Shown one piece after another: positions 1 through 9,288 of a DNA stretch of 64,000 nt. A program made the translations under genes and the position numbers. Origin of the DNA: Duganella aquatilis (GTDB taxonomy: Bacteria; Pseudomonadota; Gammaproteobacteria; Burkholderiales; Burkholderiaceae_D); the NCBI RefSeq assembly GCF_009674565.1, contig NZ_WKJL01000001.1, forward strand, positions 124,001 to 188,000, in the 5' to 3' direction. The notes below the pieces were generated by a model that was not told where the DNA came from, ran no database searches, and saw only the letters and a list, made by a program, of their open reading frames with translations. The first letter of the stretch is position 1, and each line of letters starts with the position of its first letter.

Positions 1-551
1 GCCAGATCGGCAAGCGCGGCATCCTGCATTCGGGGGCGGTGATCGGCACCGACGGTTTCGGCTTCGCCAACGAGGGCGGCGTCTACATCAAGATTCCGCA
101 AACCGGGCGCGTGATGATCGGCGACGACGTCGACATCGGCGCCAACACCAGCATCGACCGCGGCGCGCTGGCCGACACCATCATCGAGGATGGCGTCAAG
201 CTGGACAACCAGATCCAGATCGGCCACAACTGCCATATCGGCGCGCACACGGCGATGGCCGGCTGCGTCGGCGTGGCCGGCAGCGCGAAGATCGGCAAGT
301 ACTGCACCTTTGGCGGCGCGGCCATGGTGCTGGGCCACCTGACCATCGTCGACAAGGTGCACGTCGGCTCGGGCAGCATGGTGTCGCGCTCGATCCTGGA
401 ACCGGGCCAGTACACCGGCTTCTATCCGCTGGCGAAGAACGCCGAGTGGGAAAAGTCGGCGGCGATCGTCCGCAATCTGTCGACCATGCGCGAGCGTATC
501 CGCGCGCTGGAAAAAATCATCAAGACCAAAACTGAGAATAACGAATCATGA
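1..551 (+). CDS. lpxD: LpxD, UDP-3-O-(3-hydroxyacyl)glucosamine N-acyltransferase (3' part)
   Basis: The gene is cut by the left edge; its frame runs from base 3 to the TGA at 549-551, about 182 codons. The protein is a left-handed beta-helix acyltransferase that adds the N-linked 3-hydroxyacyl chain in lipid A synthesis in the cytoplasm. Hexapeptide repeats (I-G-x-x-x-x-I) fill the visible part, with the family histidine in the segment G-H-N-C-H-I-G followed by A-M-A-G. The C-terminus is an alpha-helical extension rich in R, E and K, as in other LpxD proteins. Its stop overlaps the fabZ start (ATGA), so the two are probably translationally coupled. The missing N-terminal half would carry the acyl-carrier binding region. 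Confidence 0.95.
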   Translation, partial: QIGKRGILHSGAVIGTDGFGFANEGGVYIKIPQTGRVMIGDDVDIGANTSIDRGALADTIIEDGVKLDNQIQIGHNCHIGAHTAMAGCVGVAGSAKIGKYCTFGGAAMVLGHLTIVDKVHVGSGSMVSRSILEPGQYTGFYPLAKNAEWEKSAAIVRNLSTMRERIRALEKIIKTKTENNES

Positions 552-1045
552 CCACTACCCAGCCTGAAACCTCCAAGACGATGGACATCTGCGAGATCAA
601 GTCCTACCTGCCGCACCGCTATCCGCTGCTGCTGGTCGATCGCGTGCTGTCGTACGAAGAGAACAAGTCGATCACCGCCATCAAGAACGTCACCGTCAAC
701 GAAGAATTCTTCAACGGCCACTTCCCGCACAAGCCGGTGATGCCGGGCGTGCTGATGATCGAAGCGATGGCGCAGACGGCGGCGCTGCTGTCGTTCAAGA
801 CCATGGGCATCAAGCCGGACGAGAATTCGGTGGTGTACTTCGTCGGCATCGACAACGCGCGCTTCAAGCGTCCGGTCGGTCCTGGCGACCAGCTGAAGAT
901 GGACATCGAAATCGTGCGCGTATCGCGCGGCATCTGGAAATACAAGGCGGTCGGCTCGGTCGACGGCCAGACCGCGGTGGAAGCGGACCTGATGTGCACC
1001 ATCCGTAACGCGGCCGACGCGTCGCAGCCTGCCGCAGGACAGTAA
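548..1045 (+). CDS. fabZ: FabZ, 3-hydroxyacyl-ACP dehydratase
   Basis: This 165-residue hot-dog fold protein dehydrates 3-hydroxyacyl-ACP in fatty acid elongation. The family signatures are intact: [12 protein letters not shown] near residue 21, the catalytic histidine in G-H-F-P (H58) and the catalytic glutamate in the segment P-G-V-L-M-I-E-A (E72). The start at 548 overlaps the lpxD stop by 4 bp. A second in-frame ATG lies at 581 and would give a 154-residue protein closer to the usual family length, so the exact start is not settled. It sits inside the lpx operon, where it competes with LpxA for 3-hydroxyacyl-ACP. Confidence 0.96.
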   Translation: MTTTQPETSKTMDICEIKSYLPHRYPLLLVDRVLSYEENKSITAIKNVTVNEEFFNGHFPHKPVMPGVLMIEAMAQTAALLSFKTMGIKPDENSVVYFVGIDNARFKRPVGPGDQLKMDIEIVRVSRGIWKYKAVGSVDGQTAVEADLMCTIRNAADASQPAAGQ

Positions 1046-1047
1046 CC

Positions 1048-1839
1048 ATGGCCAAGATACACGCCACCGCTGTCGTCGACAGCAAGGCCGAACTGCACGA
1101 CAGCGTGGAGATCGGCCCGTATTCCGTGGTCGGTCCCAACGTCGTCATCGGTTCCGGCACGGTGGTCGGCCCGCACGTGGTCATCGAAGGCCACACCACC
1201 ATCGGCAGCGACAACAAGTTCTTCCAGTTCTCGTCGATCGGCGCCGCGCCGCAGGACAAGAAGTGGAACGGCGAACCGACCCGCCTGACCATCGGCGACC
1301 GCAACACCATTCGCGAATTCTGCACCTTCAACACCGGCACGGTGCAGGACAAGGGCGTGACCTCGCTCGGCAACGACAACTGGATTTCGGCCTACGTCCA
1401 CCTGGCGCACGACTGCGTGGTGGGCAGCAACACGATCTTCTCGAACAACGCGCAGATCGCCGGCCACGTCGAAATCGGCGACTGGGTGATCATGAGCGGC
1501 TTCGCCAATGTGCACCAGTTCTGCAAGATCGGCGCGCACGCGTTTGTCGGCATGAGCACCTCGCTGACCCAGGACGTGCCGCCGTTCGTGCTGTTGAACG
1601 GGAATCCGGCGCAGGCGCACGGCGTCAACATCGAAGGCCTGAAACGCCGCGGCTTCACGCGCGAGCAGATCAACGGCATCCGCGCCGCCTACAAGATCAT
1701 CTACCGCTCCGGCCACACGCTGGAAGAAGCCAAGGCGGCGCTGATCGCCGAAGAGGCGTCGGTACCGGCGGACGTGGCGCTGCACATGCGCGCCATGCGC
1801 GAGTTCCTCGATACCGCGAGCCGTGGCATCGTCCGCTGA
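1048..1839 (+). CDS. lpxA: LpxA, UDP-N-acetylglucosamine O-acyltransferase
   Basis: This 263-residue cytoplasmic enzyme performs the first step of lipid A synthesis, transfer of a 3-hydroxyacyl group from ACP to UDP-GlcNAc. The N-terminal two thirds is a hexapeptide-repeat beta-helix; the catalytic histidine lies in L-A-H-D-C (H121, matching H125 of E. coli). The C-terminal quarter is helical, with the typical G-L-K-R-R-G-F segment. Length matches the family (about 260). It follows fabZ after 2 bp and its end overlaps the GTG start of lpxB by 17 bp. Confidence 0.97.
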   Translation: MAKIHATAVVDSKAELHDSVEIGPYSVVGPNVVIGSGTVVGPHVVIEGHTTIGSDNKFFQFSSIGAAPQDKKWNGEPTRLTIGDRNTIREFCTFNTGTVQDKGVTSLGNDNWISAYVHLAHDCVVGSNTIFSNNAQIAGHVEIGDWVIMSGFANVHQFCKIGAHAFVGMSTSLTQDVPPFVLLNGNPAQAHGVNIEGLKRRGFTREQINGIRAAYKIIYRSGHTLEEAKAALIAEEASVPADVALHMRAMREFLDTASRGIVR

Positions 1840-2986
1840 CAAGCTGTCGTTGGCCCTGGTGGCGGGCGAGCCGTCCGGCGACATGCTGGCGGCTCGTTTG
1901 CTTTCTGGCCTGCGTCCGCACCTGCCGGATGCGCGCTTCCACGGCATCGGCGGCCCGCAGATGATGGCGCAGGGCTTCGAATCGCACTGGCCGATGGACC
2001 AGCTGACGGTGCGCGGCCTGCTGCCGGTGCTGATGCGCTACCGCGAGCTGAAAGGCATCCAGAACACCTTGCGTGACCAGCTGCTGGCCGAGCGTCCGGC
2101 GGCCTTCATCGGCGCCGACTATCCGGGCTTTAACCTGGGGCTGGAAGAGCAGCTGAAGGCGGCCGGCATCCCGACCATCCACTACATCGGTCCGCAGATC
2201 TGGGCCTGGCGCGGTGGCCGCATCCAGAAAATAATCCGGGCGGTGTCGCACATGCTGGTGGTCTTCCCGTTTGAGGAAGCGATCTACCAGCAGGCCGGCG
2301 TGCCGGTCAGCTATGTTGGCCACCCGCTGGCCGAGCTGATTCCGCTGACGCCTGACGAAGGCGCCGCGCGCCGCGCGCTGGGCATGCCGGAAGACTGCAA
2401 CGTGGTCACCATCATGCCGGGCAGCCGCATGTCCGAATTGAAGTACAACACCGTGGCGTTCGTGCAGGCGGCGAAACTGCTGAAGGCGCGCGACCGCACG
2501 CTGCGCTTTATCGCGCCGATGGCCGGCGAACGCCAGCGCGCCTACTTCCTGCAACTGGTGGCGCAGGCCGGCCTGCAGGACGTCGAGATCCAGCTGCTGG
2601 ACGGCCAGTCGCACACCGCGATCGCTGCCGCCGATGCGGTGCTGGTGGCGTCCGGCACGGCCTCGCTGGAGGTGGCGCTGTTCAAGAAGCCGATGGTCAT
2701 CGCCTACAAGATGATGGAACTGGAATGGCAGATCCTGCGCCACTTCGGCTACCAGCCGTGGATCGGCATGCCGAACATCCTGGCGCGCGAATTCCTGGTG
2801 CCGGAACTGCTGCAGCACGCCGCCAATCCGGAAGCGCTGGCCGAAGCGATGTGGAAGCAGCTGAGCGACGCGCCGCACCGCCTTCGCCTGGCGCAGCGGT
2901 TCACCGACATGCATCACAGCCTGCTGCGCAACAGCGCGGTGGAAAGCGCAGCCGCCGTGCTGCGCGTCATTGAAAGAGCAAAGTGA
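1823..2986 (+). CDS. lpxB: LpxB, lipid-A-disaccharide synthase
   Basis: This 387-residue GT-B glycosyltransferase (GT19) condenses UDP-2,3-diacylglucosamine with lipid X to the lipid A disaccharide at the inner membrane face. The family motif A-G-E-P-S-G-D starts at residue 15, and G-P-Q-I-W-A-W-R plus the C-terminal S-G-T-A-S-L-E segment are clear. The start is GTG inside lpxA, which gives the standard N-terminus before the S-G-D motif. The stop overlaps the GTG of rnhB (GTGA). Length agrees with E. coli LpxB (382). Confidence 0.96.
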   Translation: MASSADKLSLALVAGEPSGDMLAARLLSGLRPHLPDARFHGIGGPQMMAQGFESHWPMDQLTVRGLLPVLMRYRELKGIQNTLRDQLLAERPAAFIGADYPGFNLGLEEQLKAAGIPTIHYIGPQIWAWRGGRIQKIIRAVSHMLVVFPFEEAIYQQAGVPVSYVGHPLAELIPLTPDEGAARRALGMPEDCNVVTIMPGSRMSELKYNTVAFVQAAKLLKARDRTLRFIAPMAGERQRAYFLQLVAQAGLQDVEIQLLDGQSHTAIAAADAVLVASGTASLEVALFKKPMVIAYKMMELEWQILRHFGYQPWIGMPNILAREFLVPELLQHAANPEALAEAMWKQLSDAPHRLRLAQRFTDMHHSLLRNSAVESAAAVLRVIERAK

Positions 2987-3603
2987 AGAATCAAACTCTG
3001 GGCCTGTTCGACGACCTGCCGGCATCGCCCGATGAAATCATCTGCGGCGTCGACGAGGCGGGTCGCGGTCCGCTGGCCGGCCCGGTATTCGCGGCCGCCG
3101 TCATCCTCGACGTCTCGCGCCCGATCGAAGGCCTGCGCGACTCGAAAAAGCTGACCGAAGCCAAGCGTGACATGCTGGCGCCGCTGATCAAGCAGCACGC
3201 GCTGGCGTGGGCGATTGCCGAGGCATCGGAAGAAGAAATCGACAAGCTGAATATCCTGCAGGCGTCGATGCTGGCGATGCGCCGCGCGGTGGAAGCGCTG
3301 AGCACCGTGCCGACGCTGGCCCTGATCGACGGCAACCGCTGCCCGGTGATGAAAATCCAGAGCATCGCCATCGTCGGCGGCGACGACAAGGTGGATGCGA
3401 TTTCGGCCGCCTCGATCCTGGCCAAGACCGCGCGCGACGCCGCGCTGGTGACGCTGCACGCGCAGTATCCGCAATACTGCTTCGACCAGCACAAGGGCTA
3501 CGGCACCGCGCTGCACCTGGAACGCCTGCGCGAGCACGGGCCGTCGCCGGTGCACCGTCGTTCCTTCGCGCCGGTGCGCGCCTTGCTGGAGGTGAAACTG
3601 TGA
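2983..3603 (+). CDS. rnhB: RnhB, ribonuclease HII
   Basis: This 206-residue enzyme removes ribonucleotides from RNA-DNA hybrids. The signature [13 protein letters not shown] begins at residue 23, giving catalytic D24 and E25; a third acidic residue is D116 in L-I-D-G-N. S-K-K-L-T-E and the late H-K-G-Y-G-T motif are also present. The start is a GTG overlapping the lpxB stop by 4 bp and the end overlaps the next gene by 4 bp, so it belongs to the lpx operon, as is common in proteobacteria. Confidence 0.96.
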   Translation: MKNQTLGLFDDLPASPDEIICGVDEAGRGPLAGPVFAAAVILDVSRPIEGLRDSKKLTEAKRDMLAPLIKQHALAWAIAEASEEEIDKLNILQASMLAMRRAVEALSTVPTLALIDGNRCPVMKIQSIAIVGGDDKVDAISAASILAKTARDAALVTLHAQYPQYCFDQHKGYGTALHLERLREHGPSPVHRRSFAPVRALLEVKL

Positions 3604-4385
3604 AGACGATTACCTCGCGCGACAACGCGCAATACAAGGAACTGGTCAAGCTGGCCGGCAGCTCGCAGGCGCGCCGCAAGTCCGGCCGCACGCTGCTGGA
3701 CGGCGTGCACCTGTGCCAGTCCTACCTGCAACTGCGTGGCCTGCCGGAACAGTGCGTGGTCAGCGAAGGCTCGCTGCAGAATCCTGAAGTGATGGACATC
3801 ATCGGCCAGCTGGAAGCGCAGCGCGCGCACGTGCTGGCGCTGCCGGATGCGCTGTACAACGCCGTCAGCCAGGTCGAACATGGCGTCGGCGTGATGTTCC
3901 TGATCGCCACGCCGGAGCGCGCGGTGACGGCGCCGGTGAGCGTGTCGGCGGTGCTGCTGGACGGCGTGCAGGATCCCGGCAACGTCGGCTCCATCCTGCG
4001 CAGCGCGGCGGCGGCGGGCATCACGCAAGTCTATTGCAGCGCCGGCACCGCGTTCTGCTGGTCGCCGAAAGTGCTGCGCGCGGCGATGGGCGCGCACTTC
4101 GTGCTGGATATTTTCGAAAATGTCGACCTGGCGGAACTGGTACGCGGCGCCAAGGTGCAGACCCTGGCCACCAGCGGCTACGCCACGCAGCGCCTGTACG
4201 ACGTCGACCTGCGCGCGCCGACCGCCTGGCTGTTCGGCCACGAAGGGCAGGGCGTGGCGGACGACCTGCTGTCGATGGCGACGCACCAGGTGGTGATACC
4301 GCACCTGGGCCAGGTGGAGTCGCTCAACGTCGCCGCCTGCGCCGCGGTTTGCTTTTTCGAGCAAGTAAGGCAGAATCAGGCCTAA
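3600..4385 (+). CDS. TrmH/SpoU-family RNA 2'-O-methyltransferase
   Basis: This 261-residue protein is an S-adenosylmethionine-dependent ribose methyltransferase of the SPOUT superfamily, probably acting on rRNA. The three SpoU motifs are present: [10 protein letters not shown] in the middle, F-G-H-E-G-Q-G-V, and the knot segment E-S-L-N-V-A-A-C near the end. The N-terminal 90 residues form the usual substrate-binding domain. The GTG start overlaps the rnhB stop (GTGA), which fixes it better than any upstream codon. The RNA target cannot be read from sequence; TsnR- or RlmB-like specificity are both possible. Confidence 0.9.
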   Translation: MKTITSRDNAQYKELVKLAGSSQARRKSGRTLLDGVHLCQSYLQLRGLPEQCVVSEGSLQNPEVMDIIGQLEAQRAHVLALPDALYNAVSQVEHGVGVMFLIATPERAVTAPVSVSAVLLDGVQDPGNVGSILRSAAAAGITQVYCSAGTAFCWSPKVLRAAMGAHFVLDIFENVDLAELVRGAKVQTLATSGYATQRLYDVDLRAPTAWLFGHEGQGVADDLLSMATHQVVIPHLGQVESLNVAACAAVCFFEQVRQNQA

Positions 4386-4403
4386 GCACACCTAGGAGCC
4401 GTC

Positions 4404-5603
4404 ATGGACATCGCGCAGTTGCACTTTCTGGTAGCCGAAGGAGATCAGGTTCAACGCCACGCGCTGGCGGACATCCTGGTGCATCTCGGCGTCGGCCGGA
4501 TCACGCAGGCGCCGGACGGCCACACCGCGCTGCGCCACTTCAATGCCGGCATCACGCCGGCGGTGGACATCGCCATCATCGACCTGGCCCTGCCGGGCAT
4601 GGATGCGCTGGAACTGATACGGCGCCTGGGCGAAGCCCAATGCCGCGCCGGCGTCATCGTGGTCGGCGCGCAGACCAACGCCGTGCTGTTCTCGGTGGAG
4701 ACCATGGCCGACGCATATGGCGTCAACGTGCTGGGAGCGATCGGCAAACCGGTCATCGGCAGCCGCCTGGTGGCGCTGATCCAGAACTACCTGCAACCGG
4801 GCGAAGCGCAAGGCGCGCACGAACCGGCGCCGGCGCTGTCGTTCGCCGAAGTGGGGCAGGGCTTGCAGAACCGCGAATTCGATCCCTTCTTCCAGCCGAA
4901 GATCGAACTGGAAACCGGCCAGGTGAAAGGCCTGGAGATGTTCGCGCGCTGGCGCCATCCGCTGTATGGCGTACTGGGACCGGCGTCGTTCATGCCGGCG
5001 CTGGAAGCGGCGCGACGCGTCGACTTCCTCGACTGGACCATGATCGAAAAATCGGTGCTGGCCTGCCGTACGCTGCATGACCGCGGCGTGCCGATATCGG
5101 TGTCGATCAATGTCGACCAGACCACGCTGGCGCATCCGCAGTTCATGGAGCAGATCGCGGCCTGCCTGGAACGGCATCAGATCATGGCCGACTACATCAC
5201 CTTCGAAATGCCCGAATCGGCGGTGTTGAGCACCGACCCGCACTTCCTCGAACGCCTGCTGCGGCTGCGGATGAAAGGCTTCGGCCTGGCGATCGACGAC
5301 TACGGCACCGGGCGCAGCAACCTGCAACTGCTGGCGCGCATTCCGTTTTCGGAGCTGAAGATCGACCGCAGTTTCGTCGACGGCGCCTCCAAGCGCGCGG
5401 CGATCGGCACCGTGCTGCGCTCCTGCCTCGGCCTGGCGCGCAGCCTGGACCGGCGCTCGGTGGCGGTCGGCGTCGAGACCAAGCAGGACTGGGACTTCCT
5501 GCAAAGCCTGGGCTGCACCTACGCCCAGGGCTACTACATCGCCAAACCGATGCCGGTCGAAGACTTCCCCGCCTGGCTGGCCGACTGGCAGCACTTCTTC
5601 TAA
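4404..5603 (+). CDS. REC-EAL protein with altered EAL site
   Basis: The 399-residue protein has an N-terminal receiver domain (about 5-130) with phosphoacceptor D60 in I-I-D-L-A-L-P-G, followed by an EAL domain (about 155-395), the fold of cyclic-di-GMP phosphodiesterases. The signature triad reads E-M-F (E178-F180) instead of E-A-L. The D-D-Y-G-T-G loop (D298, D299) and L-K-I-D-R-S-F are kept. The late A-E-G-V-E motif reads A-V-G-V-E, so one family acidic residue is V355. It may be a weak enzyme or a c-di-GMP-sensing or protein-binding domain. It starts 18 bp after the methyltransferase gene with a GGAG-type ribosome site. No kinase partner lies nearby. Confidence 0.85.
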   Translation: MDIAQLHFLVAEGDQVQRHALADILVHLGVGRITQAPDGHTALRHFNAGITPAVDIAIIDLALPGMDALELIRRLGEAQCRAGVIVVGAQTNAVLFSVETMADAYGVNVLGAIGKPVIGSRLVALIQNYLQPGEAQGAHEPAPALSFAEVGQGLQNREFDPFFQPKIELETGQVKGLEMFARWRHPLYGVLGPASFMPALEAARRVDFLDWTMIEKSVLACRTLHDRGVPISVSINVDQTTLAHPQFMEQIAACLERHQIMADYITFEMPESAVLSTDPHFLERLLRLRMKGFGLAIDDYGTGRSNLQLLARIPFSELKIDRSFVDGASKRAAIGTVLRSCLGLARSLDRRSVAVGVETKQDWDFLQSLGCTYAQGYYIAKPMPVEDFPAWLADWQHFF

Positions 5604-5605
5604 AA

Positions 5606-5665
5606 CCGGGGTCAGTTCTGCCAATCGCACACGGGCTCATGTACCAATGGCAGAACTGACCCCGG
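5606..5665. repeat. 18-bp perfect inverted repeat (REP-like hairpin)
   Basis: CCGGGGTCAGTTCTGCCA at 5606-5623 is repeated as its exact reverse complement at 5648-5665, with a 24-base spacer. It begins 2 bp after the EAL gene stop. There is no T-run, so it is not a standard intrinsic terminator; the GGGGTCAG/CTGACCCC ends look like dispersed intergenic (REP/BIME) elements. It may still stop or protect transcripts. Confidence 0.7.
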
Positions 5666-5755
5666 ATTGAGGCTGATCAAACACACTCAGCCTTAACCGT
5701 CGCACACTCGATGCCCTGCCTCCCGCCGGGGAGGCGCCCACATTCGAGGTGCGAC

Positions 5756-8170
5756 ATGGCTAAACGTAAGAACAACGGTGGCGTGGTGGACGGCGCCGGT
5801 TCCATCCTGAGTACAGTCGCCGGACCTGCCACACCGCCGCATCCGTCGCGACTCGGTCCGTCGAATCCCATTTCAGACCAGTTGCTGGAGAAGGTCGCCG
5901 GCGACGCAAAGCTGGCCGCCGAGCGTCCGTTCAACGCCACCAAGGCGCTGGAATACGGCGAGGCGGCCTACACGCCGCATACCGGTGAAACGCATGCGGC
6001 GCCGACGCCCATCGCGACCGCCGGCACCAGCACCGAAACCATCGCCTCCGAAAAGGTCGGCGACGGCCAGCCCGACATCGGCGACAACGCCATCAACCGT
6101 CCGCTGGACCGCGTGCGTGTCGACGACACGGCGCGCGAGCTGACCACCAACCAGGGCGTCCCGGTCGCCGACAACCAGAACTCCCTGAAAGCCGGCTTGC
6201 GCGGCCCGACGCTGATGGAAGACTTCATCCTGCGCGAAAAAATTACGCACTTCGACCACGAGCGTATTCCCGAGCGCGTGGTGCACGCGCGCGGCTCGGC
6301 CGCCCATGGCTACTTCGAAAGCTATGACGACCTGCGCGCCATCACCCGCGCCGCGCCATTCGCCGCCGTCGGCAAGCGCACGCCGGTGTTCGTGCGCTTC
6401 TCCACCGTTGCCGGCGAACGCGGCTCGGCCGACACGGTGCGCGACGTGCGCGGTTTCGCCGTCAAGTTCTACACCGATGACGGCAACTGGGATTTGGTCG
6501 GCAATAACATGCCGGTGTTCTTCATCCAGGATGCGATGAAGTTCCCGGACCTGATCCACTCGGTCAAGCCGGAGCCGCACAACGGCATGCCGCAGGCGGC
6601 CAGCGCGCATGACACGTTCTGGGACTTCGCCTCGCTCAGTCCCGAAATCGCGCACATGCTGATGTGGCATACGTCCGACCGCGCCATCCCGCGCAGCTAC
6701 AGGACCATGCAGGGCTTCGGCGTGCACACCTTCCGGCTGGTGAACGCCAAGGGCGAATGGGTGTTCTGCAAATTTCACTGGACGCCGCTGGCCGGCACCT
6801 ATTCGCTGGTGTGGGACGAAGCGGCGCGGCTGACCGGCGCCGATCCGGACTTTCATCGCCGCGATTTGTGGGAAGCCATCGATAGCGGCCAGTTCCCCGA
6901 GTGGGAGCTGGGCCTGCAGATCTTCACCGAGGAACAGGCGGCGCAGTTCCCGTTCGACGTACTCGATCCGACCAAGATCGTGCCGGAGGAGATGGTGGCG
7001 GTACGCACCGTCGGCAAGCTGGTGCTGGACCGGAATCCGGACAACTTCTTCGCCGAGACCGAGCAGGTGGCCTTCTGCGCGGCGCATGTGGTGCCGGGCA
7101 TCGACTTCACCAACGATCCGCTGCTGCAAGGGCGCATCCATTCGTACATCGACACGCAGATCAGCCGCCTGGGCGGCGCCAACTTCCACGAGATCCCGAT
7201 CAACACGCCGGTGGCGCAGATTCATAACAATCAGCGCGACGGCATTCATCGGCAGCAGATCAACCGTGGGCGCGTGAGTTACGAGCCGAATTCGCTGGCC
7301 GGCGGCTGTCCGTTTCAGGCCGGCGCGCGCGGTTTCGTCAGCGTGCCGGAGCCGTCGCAGGGCAACGAGGTGCGCGGCAAGCCGGAGCTGTTTGCCGACC
7401 ACTATTCGCAGGCGCGCCTGTTCTGGATCAGCCAGAGCGTGACCGAGCAGCGCCACATCATCGGCGCCTTCCGCTTCGAGCTGACGCGGGTGCAGACGCC
7501 GGCCATCCGCCGTCGCACGCTGGCCTTGCTGGCGAATATCGACGCCGGGCTGGCCGCCGCCGTGGCCGATGGACTGGGCATGGAAGTGCCGCCACCGCTG
7601 CCACCGGCCACGGACCGGCCGCCGTATGATTATCCGCCGTCGTCGGCGCTGTCGCTGTTCGCGCGGCCCGGCAATGTCGGTATTCGCACGAAACGCGTGG
7701 CGTTGCTGGTGGCGGCCGGGGTGGACGGTGTGCAGGTGCGCAAGCTGTATGCGGCGCTGCTGGACCAGGGTGCGGTGCCGCGCCTTGTGGGGCAGAAGAT
7801 CGGCGCGCTGGCCTCGTACACCGATGCGCCGCTGGATGTGGAGATCAGCCTGGAGACCGGGCCGTCGGTGTTGTGGGATGGCGTGATTGTTCCCGACTGC
7901 GCGGATGCGCGCGATGCGTTGAGCCGTGACGCCAGTGCGCTGGAATTCGTGAAGCTGCAATACCGGCACGGCAAGCCGCTTCTGGCGCTGGGCAGCGGTG
8001 GGGAGTTGCTGAAGGCGGCCAAGATCCCGCGCAAGCTGGCGCATGGGGTGCCGGACCCCGGGGTGATCGTCGCGGAACCCGGCGACGTTGCGGAAGCCCT
8101 GGAGCGGTTCAGATCCGTGCTGGGGCAGCATCGCGTGTACGCGCGCGAAACGGATCCGGCACGCGTTTAA
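5756..8170 (+). CDS. katE: KatE-type large-subunit catalase (HPII clade)
   Basis: This 804-residue monofunctional haem catalase converts hydrogen peroxide to water and oxygen. The distal histidine is H177 (V-V-H-A-R-G), the distal asparagine N250 (V-G-N-N-M-P), and the haem-ligand tyrosine Y464 (S-Y-I-D-T-Q). Their spacing equals H128/N201/Y415 of E. coli HPII. The last 150 residues form the class I amidotransferase-like domain typical of clade 2 enzymes. The N-terminus is about 49 residues longer than in HPII and rich in A, T and G. The ATG at 5756 is preferred over an in-frame ATG at 5711 because GAGGTG lies just upstream and the protein then starts M-A-K-R-K, as in relatives. Confidence 0.95.
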   Translation: MAKRKNNGGVVDGAGSILSTVAGPATPPHPSRLGPSNPISDQLLEKVAGDAKLAAERPFNATKALEYGEAAYTPHTGETHAAPTPIATAGTSTETIASEKVGDGQPDIGDNAINRPLDRVRVDDTARELTTNQGVPVADNQNSLKAGLRGPTLMEDFILREKITHFDHERIPERVVHARGSAAHGYFESYDDLRAITRAAPFAAVGKRTPVFVRFSTVAGERGSADTVRDVRGFAVKFYTDDGNWDLVGNNMPVFFIQDAMKFPDLIHSVKPEPHNGMPQAASAHDTFWDFASLSPEIAHMLMWHTSDRAIPRSYRTMQGFGVHTFRLVNAKGEWVFCKFHWTPLAGTYSLVWDEAARLTGADPDFHRRDLWEAIDSGQFPEWELGLQIFTEEQAAQFPFDVLDPTKIVPEEMVAVRTVGKLVLDRNPDNFFAETEQVAFCAAHVVPGIDFTNDPLLQGRIHSYIDTQISRLGGANFHEIPINTPVAQIHNNQRDGIHRQQINRGRVSYEPNSLAGGCPFQAGARGFVSVPEPSQGNEVRGKPELFADHYSQARLFWISQSVTEQRHIIGAFRFELTRVQTPAIRRRTLALLANIDAGLAAAVADGLGMEVPPPLPPATDRPPYDYPPSSALSLFARPGNVGIRTKRVALLVAAGVDGVQVRKLYAALLDQGAVPRLVGQKIGALASYTDAPLDVEISLETGPSVLWDGVIVPDCADARDALSRDASALEFVKLQYRHGKPLLALGSGGELLKAAKIPRKLAHGVPDPGVIVAEPGDVAEALERFRSVLGQHRVYARETDPARV

Positions 8171-8213
8171 CCCGCACGCTTTAGCTACGACACTCGCGTT
8201 ACCACTTAGGGGG

Positions 8214-8265
8214 CCAGTCCGCAGGACTGGCGGGCGGAGCCCTATCCGGACCCTGGGTCAGACCC
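8214..8265. repeat. Short intergenic palindromes between katE and ppsR
   Basis: CCAGTCC-GCA-GGACTGG (8214-8230) is a perfect 7-bp hairpin, and GGGTC-A-GACCC (8255-8265) is a perfect 11-base palindrome. They lie between two convergent genes. No T-run follows either. The GGGTCAG core recalls the inverted repeat on the other side of katE at 5606-5665. Confidence 0.5.
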
Positions 8266-8287
8266 CACCTGGCCGTGCGGGGCTGCG

Positions 8288-9136
8288 CTAGTACTCGCGC
8301 CGGTCCGGCTTGATTTCCTGCAGGATGGTGGTGGAAATCTCTTCAATCGACTTGGTGGTCGACGACAGCCAGCGTATGCCTTCGCGCTTCATCATCGCCT
8401 CGGCCTCGTTGACCTCATAGCGGCAATTCTCCAACGCCGCATACTTGCTGCCCGCGCGCCGCTCGTTGCGGATCTCGGTCAAGCGCTCCGGCGTAATGGT
8501 CAGCCCGAAAATCTTCGCCTTGAACTCATACAGCGACGACGGCAACCGCCCCCGCTCGAAATCGTCCGGAATCAGCGGATAGTTGGCCGCCTTGATCCCA
8601 TACTGCATCGCCAGATACAAACTGGTGGGCGTCTTGCCCGAGCGCGACACGCCCACCAGGATCACATCGGCCTCCGACAGATTCTTGTGCGACTGCCCGT
8701 CATCATGCGCCAGCGAGAAGTTGATTGCCTCGATGCGGTTCTTGTACTCCTCGCTGTCGACGATATTGTGCGAGCGGCCAATGGTATGGGTCGACTTCAC
8801 GCCCAGTTCTTGTTCCAGTGGGGCAACAAAGGTCTGGAACATGTCCATATACATGCCTTTGCATTGCCGTATGACATCGGACAGCTGCGTGTGCACCAGC
8901 GTCGAGAAGACGATCGGGCGTTGACCATCAGTCGCAAACGCCTCGTTGATCTTGCGCACCGCGTCGTGCGCCTTGTCCAGCGTGTCGATGAACGGCAGCC
9001 GCACCTGGCGGAAGCGCAGCTCGAACTGGGTCAGCACGGAGTGACCAAAGGTTTCGGCGGTGATGCCGGTGCCGTCGGATACGAAGAAGACGGTGCGGGC
9101 GGCGGAGGGCAGGGGTTGTCGTTGTTCTTGTGTCAT
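8288..9136 (-). CDS. ppsR: PpsR, PEP synthase regulatory kinase/pyrophosphorylase
   Basis: The 282-residue product belongs to the DUF299 family, bifunctional enzymes that inactivate PEP synthase by ADP-dependent phosphorylation and reactivate it by phosphate-dependent dephosphorylation. The N-terminal signature [13 protein letters not shown] is clear, and a P-loop G-V-S-R-S-G-K-T lies mid-protein. I chose the ATG at 9136; a TTG 11 codons upstream is open but gives a longer N-terminus than usual (E. coli 277). It is divergent from its target gene ppsA, the common betaproteobacterial layout. Confidence 0.95.
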   Translation of the reverse strand: MTQEQRQPLPSAARTVFFVSDGTGITAETFGHSVLTQFELRFRQVRLPFIDTLDKAHDAVRKINEAFATDGQRPIVFSTLVHTQLSDVIRQCKGMYMDMFQTFVAPLEQELGVKSTHTIGRSHNIVDSEEYKNRIEAINFSLAHDDGQSHKNLSEADVILVGVSRSGKTPTSLYLAMQYGIKAANYPLIPDDFERGRLPSSLYEFKAKIFGLTITPERLTEIRNERRAGSKYAALENCRYEVNEAEAMMKREGIRWLSSTTKSIEEISTTILQEIKPDRREY

Positions 9137-9288
9137 GTAGAGGAGGCTATCGGTATTGTGAATCGTCAATTCGCGCCACAGGCTGTAGAATAATCGCCAT
9201 AGGTAAGATTGTGCTGCACGACGAACAGAATAACAAGAAACAAGTCTGCGCCTTGCTGGAAGATTTCTATCATCAAAAAGGTGTAATT

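Noticed and set aside
619-1947. Long antisense frames over lpx, ppsA, GH3 and other high-GC genes
   Set aside because: High GC and strong codon bias leave long open antisense frames; these have arginine/alanine-rich, motif-free products and fully overlap confident genes.
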